Below are positions 33,492 through 41,867 of a stretch of 64,000 nucleotides of DNA, piece by piece. Below the pieces are notes generated by a model. It was not told where the DNA came from, made no database searches, and worked only from the letters and a program-made list of their open reading frames with translations. This DNA comes from Bacillota bacterium (GTDB lineage Bacteria; Bacillota; Clostridia; Oscillospirales; Ruminococcaceae), in assembly GCA_023391005.1 (NCBI GenBank), contig JAEWBS010000043.1, positions 14,099 to 78,098 of the forward strand. The letters are read 5' to 3'. Made by a program: the position numbers and the translations under genes. The stretch's first letter is position 1; every line of letters starts with the position of its first letter.

Positions 33492-34679
33492 TCAGTCCTC
33501 CTGATCCAATGCCAGAACCGTCTGATAGAGCGTTTCGGCGCCCCGTGACAGTTCCTCCGGACTGCTCCATTCCTCGCCACAGTGACTCAGGCCACCCTTG
33601 CTGGGCACAAAAATTAAGCCGATGGGCAGCCGGTGGGCCATTGGGTTGGCGTCATGACTGGCGCCGCTGGGCATGACCACGGGTGTAACCCCTGCCTGAA
33701 CGGCCGCACCGCTAATGACTTCCATCAAATGCGTATCACAGCGCACCGAGCCTTTGTCAATTTTTTTCTCGATGCTAAACGCTACGGTATCAATGCCGCC
33801 AGCTATTTCTTTAATCTGATCGATTAGTGCGTCGGTTTTTTCCTTATCCATATGGCGCATCTCGAACGTGCATTCTACCCTACCGGGGATGACATTTTCC
33901 GAGCCGGGCCAGCATTGAATGGTTCCTACCGTGAGCACCAAGGTGTCGTCGATCTGACGGCAGCATCGGTCGGCTTCGGCAATCAGGCGAGCCATGGCGA
34001 CCATGGCGTCCTGACGGTTTTTCATCATGGTGGTACCCGCGTGGTTGCTGTGGCCGTTGGCCGTCACCCGGTAACGGACAATGCCCACAATACCGCTCAC
34101 CACACCGATCTTGAGGTCTTTATTATACAGGTAATCTCCCTGCTCGATGTGCAGCTCCAGATAGCACTTGGCGTCTTTAAAGTCCCGCTTACAGGCTATA
34201 ACCTCTTCCACCGTGCGGCCATAGTTTTGCAGTGCCTCGCGTAGACCGGGCTGGGCGGGATCCACCAAACCGGCGACAGCCCTGCTGCCAAAGGTACCGC
34301 CGACGGGATTGGATTCCTCGGCATTGAAGCCATATATCTCCAGCGGATGGCGCAGCGCTCTGCCCGCCTCTTTGAGACGATGAACCACCGCCAGACCGCC
34401 TGCCACGCCATAAGCGCCGTCGTACAACCCGCCTGAAGGCACCGTATCCAGATGCGAGCCGATGATAATGCTCTTGGTTCCCTCTTTGCCGCCGGGCAAA
34501 ACGCCGCGAATGTTGCCCGCCGCGTCCCGACTTACGGCCATTCCCAGCGCACGCATCTGCCCTTCCACAATGTCAACTGCCTCAAAGTAGGCGGGGCTGT
34601 AGCATTCGCGTGTATAGGAGCCGTCTGCGTTCTGGCCGGCTTTGCCGATAGCGGCCAAAATTTCATTCACTTGATTCAT
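33492..34679 (-). CDS. M20-family allantoate/N-carbamoyl-L-amino-acid amidohydrolase
   Basis: 395 aa, the usual length of AllC/HyuC enzymes. The dinuclear metal ligands are visible: His in IGSHLDTVPSGG, bridging Asp in GLYDGAYGVA, Glu-Glu in FNAEESNPVGG, His in LELHIEQG and the C-terminal His in GLSHCGEEWSS. The dimerisation and substrate His in GHSNHAGTT are also present. It cleaves the carbamoyl group from N-carbamoyl amino acids or allantoate to give ammonia and CO2. It follows the allantoinase/hydantoinase gene, matching a ring-opening then decarbamoylation pathway. Confidence 0.9.
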   Translation of the reverse strand: MNQVNEILAAIGKAGQNADGSYTRECYSPAYFEAVDIVEGQMRALGMAVSRDAAGNIRGVLPGGKEGTKSIIIGSHLDTVPSGGLYDGAYGVAGGLAVVHRLKEAGRALRHPLEIYGFNAEESNPVGGTFGSRAVAGLVDPAQPGLREALQNYGRTVEEVIACKRDFKDAKCYLELHIEQGDYLYNKDLKIGVVSGIVGIVRYRVTANGHSNHAGTTMMKNRQDAMVAMARLIAEADRCCRQIDDTLVLTVGTIQCWPGSENVIPGRVECTFEMRHMDKEKTDALIDQIKEIAGGIDTVAFSIEKKIDKGSVRCDTHLMEVISGAAVQAGVTPVVMPSGASHDANPMAHRLPIGLIFVPSKGGLSHCGEEWSSPEELSRGAETLYQTVLALDQED

Positions 34680-34758
34680 TTTGTTGCCTCTCCGTTCTAA
34701 AAGCCAAAAGGCGGCGGCGTATCCCGCCGCCGCCTTTTGGCTTTATGAGTTTCTTTTA

Positions 34759-36144
34759 TTATTTTAATACAGGCTTGACAAACTCGCCCCACCCGGCGGC
34801 GCTTTCATCTACGATGCCGTTCTCGAAAACGACGCGGCCGCGCACGACGGTATAATCTACCGAGCAGCCCAGCTTCCAGCCCTCGTACACCTTTGAGGTA
34901 TCTTTGGCCTGAGAGTAGCTGTCCTTGGCGTGGCAGATAACCTCCCTGTTCAGGTCGATAATCACCATATCCCCGTCAGCCCCGGCGGAGATGGTGCCCT
35001 TCTGGGGGAAGATGTTAAAGAGCTTGGCGGGGTTGACGCTCAGCAGCTCGACCACTCTTTCCAGGCTCAGGCGGCCCCTCTTGGCCTCGGTAACCATCAG
35101 GGGCAAGCGCAGGTCAACGCCGGGAAAGCCGGCGGGCGCCACAAAAATGTCCTTGTGGCCGGTCTCTTTTTCAGATACAAGGAAGGGGCTGTGGTCGCTG
35201 CCGATAAAGTCCACTGTGCCGTCCAGCACATAGTCCCACAGCTTTTCCACCTCTTCCTTTTTCCGCAGGGCGGGGTTGCATTTGGCATAAGGGCCATATT
35301 TCTCCACATAGCTCTCGTCGAGCAGCAGGTAATGGGGGCAGGTCTCGACAAATACCTTTTGGCCCTGCTGCTTGGCCTGCTTGGCCAGCGCCATGGCGTC
35401 GCAGCTTGAAACATGCACCAGTTCAATGGGGCAGCCGGTCTCTTTGCCGAAGCGCAGCATCTTTGCGATGGCCTCAATCTCTACAATGGGCGGGCGGCTC
35501 TCGCAGTGGGCCAGATAATCCACTCGGCCCTCGGCCCGCAGCCGCTTGATATTGCCAACCACCAGCTCGTTATCCTCGGCGTGGGCGGCAATGGTTAAGC
35601 CGGTCTTTTTGGCTTCCTCCAGCGCCCGCATCAGCTGGGCGTTGTTGGCGCTGGTCAGGCCCTTAAACTCGGCGTCGCGGCCCTCGGGCGCCTCGTGTAA
35701 AAAGGTCTTATAGGCGACGATGCCCTCATGGGACAGCGGCTCAATCTCCTCGGGGAATTCGCCGCCTGCTGCGCCAAAGAAGCAGAAATCTACGCAGCTC
35801 CCCTTCTTGCAAAGATCCACCCGACTGTGTAAAATCTCGGCGTTATACTGGGGCGGAATGGAAATGGGGTGCTCAAAAAAAGTGGTGCATCCGCCCGCCG
35901 CCGCCGCACGGGTTCCCATCTTAAAGGTTTCCCGCTCGGCATGGCCGGGATCGCGGTAATGCACATGGGTGTCGATACCGCCTGGCAGCACGTGCTTACC
36001 GGCGGCGTCGATGGTGCGCGTCGCCTCCGGCAGGCAGCCGGGCGCGGCGATTAAGGCAAATTTTCCGTCCTTAATGCCCACATCCGCCTTGCGGAAGCCG
36101 CCCTCTGTAAAGACGAGGCCGTTAATGACTGCAAGATCCAGCAT
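34759..36144 (-). CDS. Allantoinase/dihydropyrimidinase-type cyclic amidohydrolase
   Basis: 461 aa from ATG 36144 (AGGAGG 9 bases upstream). Metal site: GGIDTHVHYRDPGHAERE, the carboxylated Lys in GIVAYKTFLHEAP, His in LTIAAHAEDN and ELVHVSSCDAM, and the Asp in DFIGSDHSPF. The C-terminal segment NPAKLFNIFPQKGTISAGAD is as in allantoinase. It opens allantoin, hydantoin or dihydropyrimidine rings. It sits between the racemase gene (upstream, after a 53-bp tandem repeat) and the amidohydrolase gene. The allantoinase reading is favoured by the HVHYRDPG form and the downstream AllC-like enzyme; hydantoinase is the alternative. Confidence 0.88.
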   Translation of the reverse strand: MLDLAVINGLVFTEGGFRKADVGIKDGKFALIAAPGCLPEATRTIDAAGKHVLPGGIDTHVHYRDPGHAERETFKMGTRAAAAGGCTTFFEHPISIPPQYNAEILHSRVDLCKKGSCVDFCFFGAAGGEFPEEIEPLSHEGIVAYKTFLHEAPEGRDAEFKGLTSANNAQLMRALEEAKKTGLTIAAHAEDNELVVGNIKRLRAEGRVDYLAHCESRPPIVEIEAIAKMLRFGKETGCPIELVHVSSCDAMALAKQAKQQGQKVFVETCPHYLLLDESYVEKYGPYAKCNPALRKKEEVEKLWDYVLDGTVDFIGSDHSPFLVSEKETGHKDIFVAPAGFPGVDLRLPLMVTEAKRGRLSLERVVELLSVNPAKLFNIFPQKGTISAGADGDMVIIDLNREVICHAKDSYSQAKDTSKVYEGWKLGCSVDYTVVRGRVVFENGIVDESAAGWGEFVKPVLK

Positions 36145-36270
36145 GGTAATACTCCTCCTGTTGTTTCGAACGTGGACAGCTGCCATCGTCCGTTCTTAAA
36201 GTTGTACTTAATAAATTTAAATTGCGCCGCCTATTGGCGATGCGCGAATTAAAAATGGCTGTGACATTTT

Positions 36271-36395
36271 TAATAAAACAGCTTGCTGTTTTATTAAATT
36301 AGCCATGCGCCTTTGGCGCGGCCGCTATAATAATAATAATAATAATAAAACAGCTCGCTGTTTTATTAAATTGGCCATGCGCCTTTGGCGCGGCC
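36271..36395. repeat. 53-bp tandem repeat with a (TAA)n spacer in the ureide operon
   Basis: Two 53-bp units, 36271-36323 and 36343-36395, differ at two positions and are separated by a run of TAA triplets. Each contains two hairpins: AATAAAACAGC/GCTGTTTTATT and GGCC-GCGCC/GGCGC-GGCC (GCGCCTTTGGCGC). It occupies the gap between the racemase stop (36400) and the allantoinase leader. Confidence 0.85.
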
Positions 36396-36399
36396 ATTA

Positions 36400-37038
36400 T
36401 TAATATTTTTGTTTACAGCTATTATAGTGAACGAGACCCGTGGCTATGATTAGGGCGCAAGCCACGCCATCCAGCACCGGCACACCCAAAGCTTTTTGGA
36501 TGTAGCCGTCCGCATTGGCGTAGTTGGCGCAACCCAATACAATGGCGTCTACACAAAATTCCTTCACAGCCTCGCGGGCGGCCTCCAGAAGATCTTCGTT
36601 GCTGTCGCTTTTGGTGACCTTAATGGTGCGCAGCAAATCATCGCAGCGGTATTTGTGCGCTAAGGCAATCTTTTTGGAGATGGATTTGGGCGAGGGCGAG
36701 AGAACGGCATAACCGTTGCCCATAGACGCAGCCATTTTTAGCGAGGCCTCGCCAATGCCCACGACCGGTTTGCCCGCGAGCTCCCGCACCAATTCTAAAT
36801 TAGGATCCGAGTGGCAGGCCACGATATAGGCATCATAGACGTCCTGCGTCGAACGTACAATCTCAATCATTTCCTCGCTGGAAATAGCTTGATCTTCATA
36901 GCTGCTGACCAGTTTGGGCGCACGCGTCACATGGACGACATCCACCTGCACGTCGGGCAGGTTTAGATTTTTAGCCTTTTGGGCCATAATCTGATCGGTC
37001 CCCACGTCGCTGTTGGGGTTAATAATGAGGATCTTCAT
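36400..37038 (-). CDS. Asp/Glu/hydantoin-family racemase (allantoin/hydantoin racemase)
   Basis: 212 aa from ATG 37038 (GGGAGGG upstream). It starts MKILIINPNSDVGTDQIMAQ, as hydantoin and allantoin racemases do, and has the two catalytic cysteines, Cys75 in IVACHSDPN and Cys170 in VLGCANYA. It makes both enantiomers of a hydantoin or of allantoin usable by a stereospecific ring-opening enzyme. It lies directly after the TRAP binding-protein gene and before the cyclic amidohydrolase. Confidence 0.9.
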   Translation of the reverse strand: MKILIINPNSDVGTDQIMAQKAKNLNLPDVQVDVVHVTRAPKLVSSYEDQAISSEEMIEIVRSTQDVYDAYIVACHSDPNLELVRELAGKPVVGIGEASLKMAASMGNGYAVLSPSPKSISKKIALAHKYRCDDLLRTIKVTKSDSNEDLLEAAREAVKEFCVDAIVLGCANYANADGYIQKALGVPVLDGVACALIIATGLVHYNSCKQKY

Positions 37039-37126
37039 ATTTTCCCTCCCAGTTCCTGTAATAGTTAAAGGGGCGGCCGGGCGCCGATGCGGGTTCAGAT
37101 TCCCTCCGCCCCTTTGTGACAAATGT

Positions 37127-38152
37127 TTAGGCGATATAAGCTTCCCAAACCTCAGGCGCCACAGCCGACTGAATCATCTCCCATTCGGGTTTGACGGAAT
37201 CCTTAAATACTTGCTGCTGCGCGTCGGTCAGTTCAACAATCGTACAACCATAATCTTGGATTTGCTTGGTCCAATCCGCTTCGTTGTTCAGCGCATAGTC
37301 GGTGGCCGCTTCGCAGGCGGCGGCAATGCCGGCGTCCAAAACAGCTTTATTCTCATCAGACAGCGCGCTGTAGAAAGCCTGGCTTACCAGCCACTGCTGT
37401 GTCTGCTGCAAATGGTTGGTTTTGGTAATATGGCTCTGCTGTTCATAAAACTTTTGGGCATAAATGAGCTCAATCGGGTTTTCCTGAGCGTCGAGTGTTT
37501 TTTGCTGCAAAGCGGTGTACAGCTCGCTGAAGCTAAAGGGCGTGGGGGTGGCGCCCATGCATCGCCAGGCTTGAATATGATAGTCGTTCTGCATAACACG
37601 GAAAGTTAGACCTTTCAAATCATCGGGGCTGAGGATGGTCTTGTTAGCGGTGGCCACACGGAAACCATGGACGCTATATCCACCGAGATAGAAATCGGCA
37701 TCCGCGTATTTTTTACGCATGACGTCCATGAAGTTCTTATCATTCATGTACTTGGTTTTTACGGCCTCAATATCGCTAAAATTATAAAAGAGATCGTAAA
37801 TAACGGCGTCGGGCACATAGTTTACGATGATGGAATTGGCCAGACACATCTCCAGAGTGCCGCTTTGCACCATCTGACACAGCTCGTCGTCGTTACCCAT
37901 GGAGTTGTTGGGGTAAATGTTGACAGTGAAAGGGCCGTTTGCCTCCAAATAATCCTTCAGAGCCAAACACCCCACCTGTTGAGCGGTAGACTCGGCGCCC
38001 CCGTGGCCGATGTTAATTGTGTAGTTGGCACCCTGAGCGGCTGTGGATTGGCTGCCGGAGGCTGAACCGGGCGCCGGGATTGAGGAACCGCCGCAAGCGG
38101 CAAGACTCAGTGCCATGGCAAGCGATGCGATAAGGACGATAAGCTTTCTCAT
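37127..38152 (-). CDS. TRAP transporter solute-binding protein, DctP family
   Basis: 341 aa from ATG 38152 (GAGGAGG upstream). Lipoprotein signal with lipobox LSLAACGGSS. DctP features: FTVNIYPNNSMGNDDELCQM, the conserved Arg for ligand carboxylate in KGLTFRVMQNDYHIQAWRCM and GATPTPFSFSELYTALQQKT. It captures an anionic substrate outside the cell and hands it to DctQM. With the racemase and amidohydrolases downstream, a ureido acid or hydantoin derivative is probable. Confidence 0.92.
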   Translation of the reverse strand: MRKLIVLIASLAMALSLAACGGSSIPAPGSASGSQSTAAQGANYTINIGHGGAESTAQQVGCLALKDYLEANGPFTVNIYPNNSMGNDDELCQMVQSGTLEMCLANSIIVNYVPDAVIYDLFYNFSDIEAVKTKYMNDKNFMDVMRKKYADADFYLGGYSVHGFRVATANKTILSPDDLKGLTFRVMQNDYHIQAWRCMGATPTPFSFSELYTALQQKTLDAQENPIELIYAQKFYEQQSHITKTNHLQQTQQWLVSQAFYSALSDENKAVLDAGIAAACEAATDYALNNEADWTKQIQDYGCTIVELTDAQQQVFKDSVKPEWEMIQSAVAPEVWEAYIA

Positions 38153-38248
38153 GTACAAATTTCCTCCTCGATTGTTTTTTGCGGTAGAAAACCGCATTTT
38201 TTATTTATGGTTATCCTCCCGGCCTGACGTCGGGGGCATAAACCGTCG

Positions 38249-39547
38249 CTACCCCAATATGTTAGGTAAGAAAAGGGAGATTTGCGGGATATAAGTGATG
38301 AGCAACAGCGCCACAAGGAACATGCCGATAAAGGGCAGCGCATGCTTGGCGATGCGGGTGATGGGAATCTTGGTAAGCGAGTTGGCTACGAACAGGTTGG
38401 TGCCAATGGGCGGCGTCACAAAGCCAATGGCCAGATTGACCGTCATAATAATGCCAAAATGGATAGGGTCCATACCGTACTGTTGCACAATGGGCAGCAT
38501 GATCGGCGCCAGAATCAAAATACAGGGAACGGTATCCATAACCATGCCGGCGAATAACAGGAAGATGTTAATAACCAAAAGCACTACAATCTTGCTCTCT
38601 ATGTTGTTGACAACATAGGCAGCCAAGGTCTGGGGAATATTCAAGATTGTAAGCACCCGGCCGAATACGATGCAGACCGAAAGGATGAGCATAACAGGGG
38701 TGGCAGTACGGGCAGTATCAATCAGACAGCCCACCAGATTTTTAAAATTAATGGCACGGTAAGCCAGCACACCAATCAGCAGTGCGTAGACAACCGACAC
38801 ACAGGCAGCCTCGGTGGGGCTTACGATGCCGCCATAAATACCGCCTAGAATGATAACCGGAGCCAACAGCGCAAAAAAGCTCTCTTTCAAAATAGCCATA
38901 AAACCTTTGTCACGCAGAATCTTGGCATTCTGAGCAATCTGAAGCTTGGAATTATCTCGGCGGGAAAAATAAAACATAATGTACGCAATCAAACAGAGCG
39001 CAATCAGCACGCCGGGAGCAAAGCCTGCGATAAACAGGTCGCCAATTGAGGCGCCAGTGGCCAAGCCATATGTAATAAATGGGATACTGGGTGGTATGAT
39101 AACGCCTAAGCCGCCGGAGACGGCAATCATCGAGGTGACGAAGTCGCGATCATAGCCCAGCTTGGTCAAGAGCGGAATGCACATGGTTCCAATGGCTGCC
39201 ACAGTGGCAGGACCGCTGCCGCAGATAGCGCCATAGAACAGGCAGGTGACCACCACCGCAATAGGCAGGCCCGACGGAATATGTCCGAAGAAGTAGGCGA
39301 AGAAATCAAACAGCCGGTTGGACATTCCGCTCTCGGCCATGATACTGGAAGAGAGCATGAACAGTGGGATAGCCAACAAAACGTACGAATCCATTCCGTT
39401 GACCATTGTTCTGAAAAAATATTCCGTATCACAGGTAAAAGCGGGATTAACCAGATGCACCGACAGCGTAGCCCAGCCCACACTAAATGCGATAGGAATA
39501 CCCAAGGCCAAAAATAGCACAAAAGTGCCAAACATTACACCAATCAT
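38249..39547 (-). CDS. TRAP transporter large permease, DctM family
   Basis: 432 aa with about 12 membrane segments. Typical DctM segments: SYVLLAIPLFMLSSSIMAES, GAICGSGPATVAAIGTMCIP, VIIPPSIPFITYG and TVNLAIGFVTPPIGTNLFVA. It is the Na+-driven transport subunit. Its start overlaps the DctQ stop by 4 bases. Confidence 0.94.
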   Translation of the reverse strand: MIGVMFGTFVLFLALGIPIAFSVGWATLSVHLVNPAFTCDTEYFFRTMVNGMDSYVLLAIPLFMLSSSIMAESGMSNRLFDFFAYFFGHIPSGLPIAVVVTCLFYGAICGSGPATVAAIGTMCIPLLTKLGYDRDFVTSMIAVSGGLGVIIPPSIPFITYGLATGASIGDLFIAGFAPGVLIALCLIAYIMFYFSRRDNSKLQIAQNAKILRDKGFMAILKESFFALLAPVIILGGIYGGIVSPTEAACVSVVYALLIGVLAYRAINFKNLVGCLIDTARTATPVMLILSVCIVFGRVLTILNIPQTLAAYVVNNIESKIVVLLVINIFLLFAGMVMDTVPCILILAPIMLPIVQQYGMDPIHFGIIMTVNLAIGFVTPPIGTNLFVANSLTKIPITRIAKHALPFIGMFLVALLLITYIPQISLFLPNILG

Positions 39548-40056
39548 GCCGCATCCCCTCCGTCGAGCGCTTTATGCTTTTTATTAGACAGCCCTGATAG
39601 TCGCTTGTAAAATTTTTGAATGATACGTATTACGCTCAAACAGAGTCCCAACATCAGCGCGCCGTATACAAATACCATGGGCAGATGCAGGCCGGCCGAG
39701 GTTTGGCCGCGCACAACCAGCTGCTGCATAGACCGAACAGCCGCAGGCAGCAAATAGAACACAAAAGCCGCGCCCACCACATCTTGAATAAGGCTGAGGA
39801 TGGGAATCAGCTTGGGGCATAGCACCTCAATGATGTTTACCCGGATGTGCGCGTCATTCCGGATGCCATAGCTAAATCCCATGAATACAAACCATATAAA
39901 CATGTAACGGGTCGCCTCTTCTGTCCAAGTTAACGGCGCCCTCATCACATACCGGAAAAACACATGGGTTGTCATCATGATGATGATACCGCATAGAAAG
40001 ATTGCCATCAGCACTTCTTCAAAGTGCCGATCGAGCCAGCACAGGGCTTTTTTCAT
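39544..40056 (-). CDS. TRAP transporter small permease, DctQ family
   Basis: 170 aa with four membrane segments and the signature TWTEEATRYMFIWFVFMGFS plus AHIRVNI typical of DctQ. It is the first gene of the ureide operon; promoter and operator candidates lie at 40160-40220. It pairs with DctM (ATGA overlap). Confidence 0.93.
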   Translation of the reverse strand: MKKALCWLDRHFEEVLMAIFLCGIIIMMTTHVFFRYVMRAPLTWTEEATRYMFIWFVFMGFSYGIRNDAHIRVNIIEVLCPKLIPILSLIQDVVGAAFVFYLLPAAVRSMQQLVVRGQTSAGLHLPMVFVYGALMLGLCLSVIRIIQKFYKRLSGLSNKKHKALDGGDAA

Positions 40057-40165
40057 CGCATCTCAATCTCCTTAATTTATTCTTCTTTGGCTTACGGCAA
40101 GGCCCCTCCTTTAACCGCCATGTAAGCCCTTTATGGTTTGCACTTATTTCTCCAAACTTGCGTTT

Positions 40166-40182
40166 GTTCATATATTATGAAC
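40166..40182 (-). promoter_or_regulatory. Palindromic operator at the ureide-operon promoter
   Basis: GTTCATATATTATGAAC is an inverted repeat (GTTCATA/TATGAAC, one-base offset in the centre), and the half GTTCATATATTAT is repeated directly at 40185-40197. It lies just downstream of a minus-strand promoter, so a repressor such as the IclR protein of this operon would block transcription. Confidence 0.55.
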
Positions 40183-40191
40183 TTGTTCATA

Positions 40192-40220
40192 TATTATATA
40201 ATAATAATACCATAGGTCAA
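40192..40220 (-). promoter_or_regulatory. Sigma-A-type promoter of the ureide operon
   Basis: On the minus strand TTGACC (40215-40220) is followed, after 15-17 bases, by TAATAT/ATATAT. The overlapping palindrome downstream supports regulated initiation here. Spacing is approximate. Confidence 0.5.
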
Positions 40221-40339
40221 TTTTTTGTCAATCTAAAGATTTGATATTCTGCTTCTAAGACAGCCAAAAATAACGGCTTATTTTTTGGCAATCTGAATAA
40301 AAACCAGCCTTCCCATTCCTATATAGTGAATAGATCGAA

Positions 40340-40381
40340 GGGCCTCCGATTTTCCTTTATTTAAAAGAAAATCGGAGGCCC
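40340..40381 (-). terminator. Terminator of the sulfonate/nitrate-type ABC operon
   Basis: GGGCCTCCGATTTTC (40340-40354) is perfectly complementary to GAAAATCGGAGGCCC (40367-40381), about 130 bases beyond the ATPase stop on the minus strand. The T/A runs are inside the stem rather than after it. Confidence 0.6.
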
Positions 40382-40511
40382 ATTCTGCCTGTGGCATTGT
40401 TTTAGCATTTAATTCTCCCGAATGGCTATTTTGTAATATATCCATAAGTTTATTTTACAAGAAAACAGTTTTCAGAAGATCAAATTATAATCTGTTTTGC
40501 CATAATCCTAT

Positions 40512-41090
40512 TCAGATCGCAACGTAATGATCCGCGCCCAGCGCCGTGGCCTCCTCAGGGTCATGCGTGACCAGCAACACGCTTTTTCCGGAAATACGTC
40601 GCCGGGTTTCGTCGATGACCGTCACCTTGGTGGCGGCGTCAAGCCCCTTGAACGGTTCGTCTAAAAACAGGATATCATAGTCGGCCATCAGCGCTCTGAG
40701 CAGCGCCACGCGGCGACGCATTCCGCCCGAGAGCGTGCGCACCGGCTGGGCGATACAGCCGCCCGCAAGGCCCATCGACTCAAGCGCAACCGCAATATCC
40801 CGCTGGGCGCGTTGCGGACAGGCGAGCCGGATGTTCGATATCGGGCTTAAATTTTCGCACAGCCGATCCTCCTGAAAGACCGCGCTCAGACGCAGCCCGG
40901 TCATCCCCAGAATATTGCCGCTGTCGGGCGTTTCAAGGCCCATCAATAGGCGCAGCAGCGTCGTTTTCCCCCGGCCGGAAGGGCCCATAACACAAGAGAC
41001 CTTTCCCTGCGGGATAACCGCCGAAAAATCAGTAAGCACCCGGTTATCGCCATATACCTTGCAGATGTTGTTCAAAAGAATATCCTTCAT
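40512..41090 (-). CDS. ABC importer ATPase, SsuB/NrtD/TauB-like, short
   Basis: 192 aa. Walker A GPSGRGKTTLL, signature LSGGMRRRVALLRAL, Walker B DILFLDEPFKGLD and the switch His in LLVTHDPEEA. It stops soon after the H-loop, whereas SsuB-type proteins usually have 240-260 residues; the C-terminal regulatory tail is missing. The start follows the permease stop by 3 bases. It energises import of the ligand bound by the lipoprotein encoded at 41845-42954. Confidence 0.9.
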   Translation of the reverse strand: MKDILLNNICKVYGDNRVLTDFSAVIPQGKVSCVMGPSGRGKTTLLRLLMGLETPDSGNILGMTGLRLSAVFQEDRLCENLSPISNIRLACPQRAQRDIAVALESMGLAGGCIAQPVRTLSGGMRRRVALLRALMADYDILFLDEPFKGLDAATKVTVIDETRRRISGKSVLLVTHDPEEATALGADHYVAI

Positions 41091-41093
41091 CGC

Positions 41094-41867
41094 TCACATG
41101 CCCTCCAATCGGGATACGCCGCAATCGAGCAGCCGCAGAAACAGCCGCTCAAAGGCCAGACTGATCAGCACAATAACCAGCGTCCATGCAAAGAGATCGG
41201 GCGTGTCCAGATAGATTTTGGCGCTGTAAAGCCTTTCACCCACCGACCCGGAGGGAATGCCGATCACCTCCGCCGCGATGCCGGATTTCCAGCACAACCC
41301 CAGCCCCACCGAGCAGGCCGCCCGAAAATAAGGCAGCACCTGCGACACATAAATATACCGCACACGCCGGACGGTGGGCAGCGCGAAAATCTGCGCCATT
41401 TCCAACAGCTGACGGTCGGTGCTTCGGATACCGCTGAGCACATTAGCATACACCACCGGCAGCACCATCAAAAAGGAAATGAACACCGACAGATTTTTTG
41501 AGGGAATCCAGATCAGCACCAGCACAATAAACGAAGCGACCGGAATGGCCTTAATCGCCAACATCGGCGGGGCCAGCAGCGTCTCAGCCTGCTGAAACCG
41601 CGCGGCTAAGGCCGCCAGCGCCGCGCCGCAGACCGTCGCCAGTATAAACCCGCCCGAGATGCGCGTCAGGGAAAAAACGATTGTCCTCCAGAAGGTCGCC
41701 GTCAGGCTCAGTGTCCATACCCGCACTAAAACCGAGACAGGGGATACCAAAAGTATCTCCTGTCCCAAAGCCATGCTACCCGCCTGCCAAACGGCCAACC
41801 AGAGCAGCACAGCCCACAGCTTTATCGCGCGCTTGCCCGCGGGCTTAGCGGCTGTAGTAGAACTCAT
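41094..41867 (-). CDS. ABC importer permease, SsuC/TauC/NrtB-like
   Basis: 257 aa from ATG 41867; its start lies inside the end of the binding-protein gene. About six membrane segments. The permease loop has EMAQIFALPTVRRVRYIYVS (EAA-type motif), and LGLCWKSGIAAEVIGIPSGS is typical of SsuC/TauC. A longer start at 41909 is possible but less likely, since it overlaps the upstream gene more. Confidence 0.9.
   Translation of the reverse strand: MSSTTAAKPAGKRAIKLWAVLLWLAVWQAGSMALGQEILLVSPVSVLVRVWTLSLTATFWRTIVFSLTRISGGFILATVCGAALAALAARFQQAETLLAPPMLAIKAIPVASFIVLVLIWIPSKNLSVFISFLMVLPVVYANVLSGIRSTDRQLLEMAQIFALPTVRRVRYIYVSQVLPYFRAACSVGLGLCWKSGIAAEVIGIPSGSVGERLYSAKIYLDTPDLFAWTLVIVLISLAFERLFLRLLDCGVSRLEGM

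Noticed and set aside
36271..36395. CRISPR-like repeat-spacer pattern
   Set aside because: Only two 53-bp units with a simple TAA spacer and no cas genes; the units are hairpin pairs.
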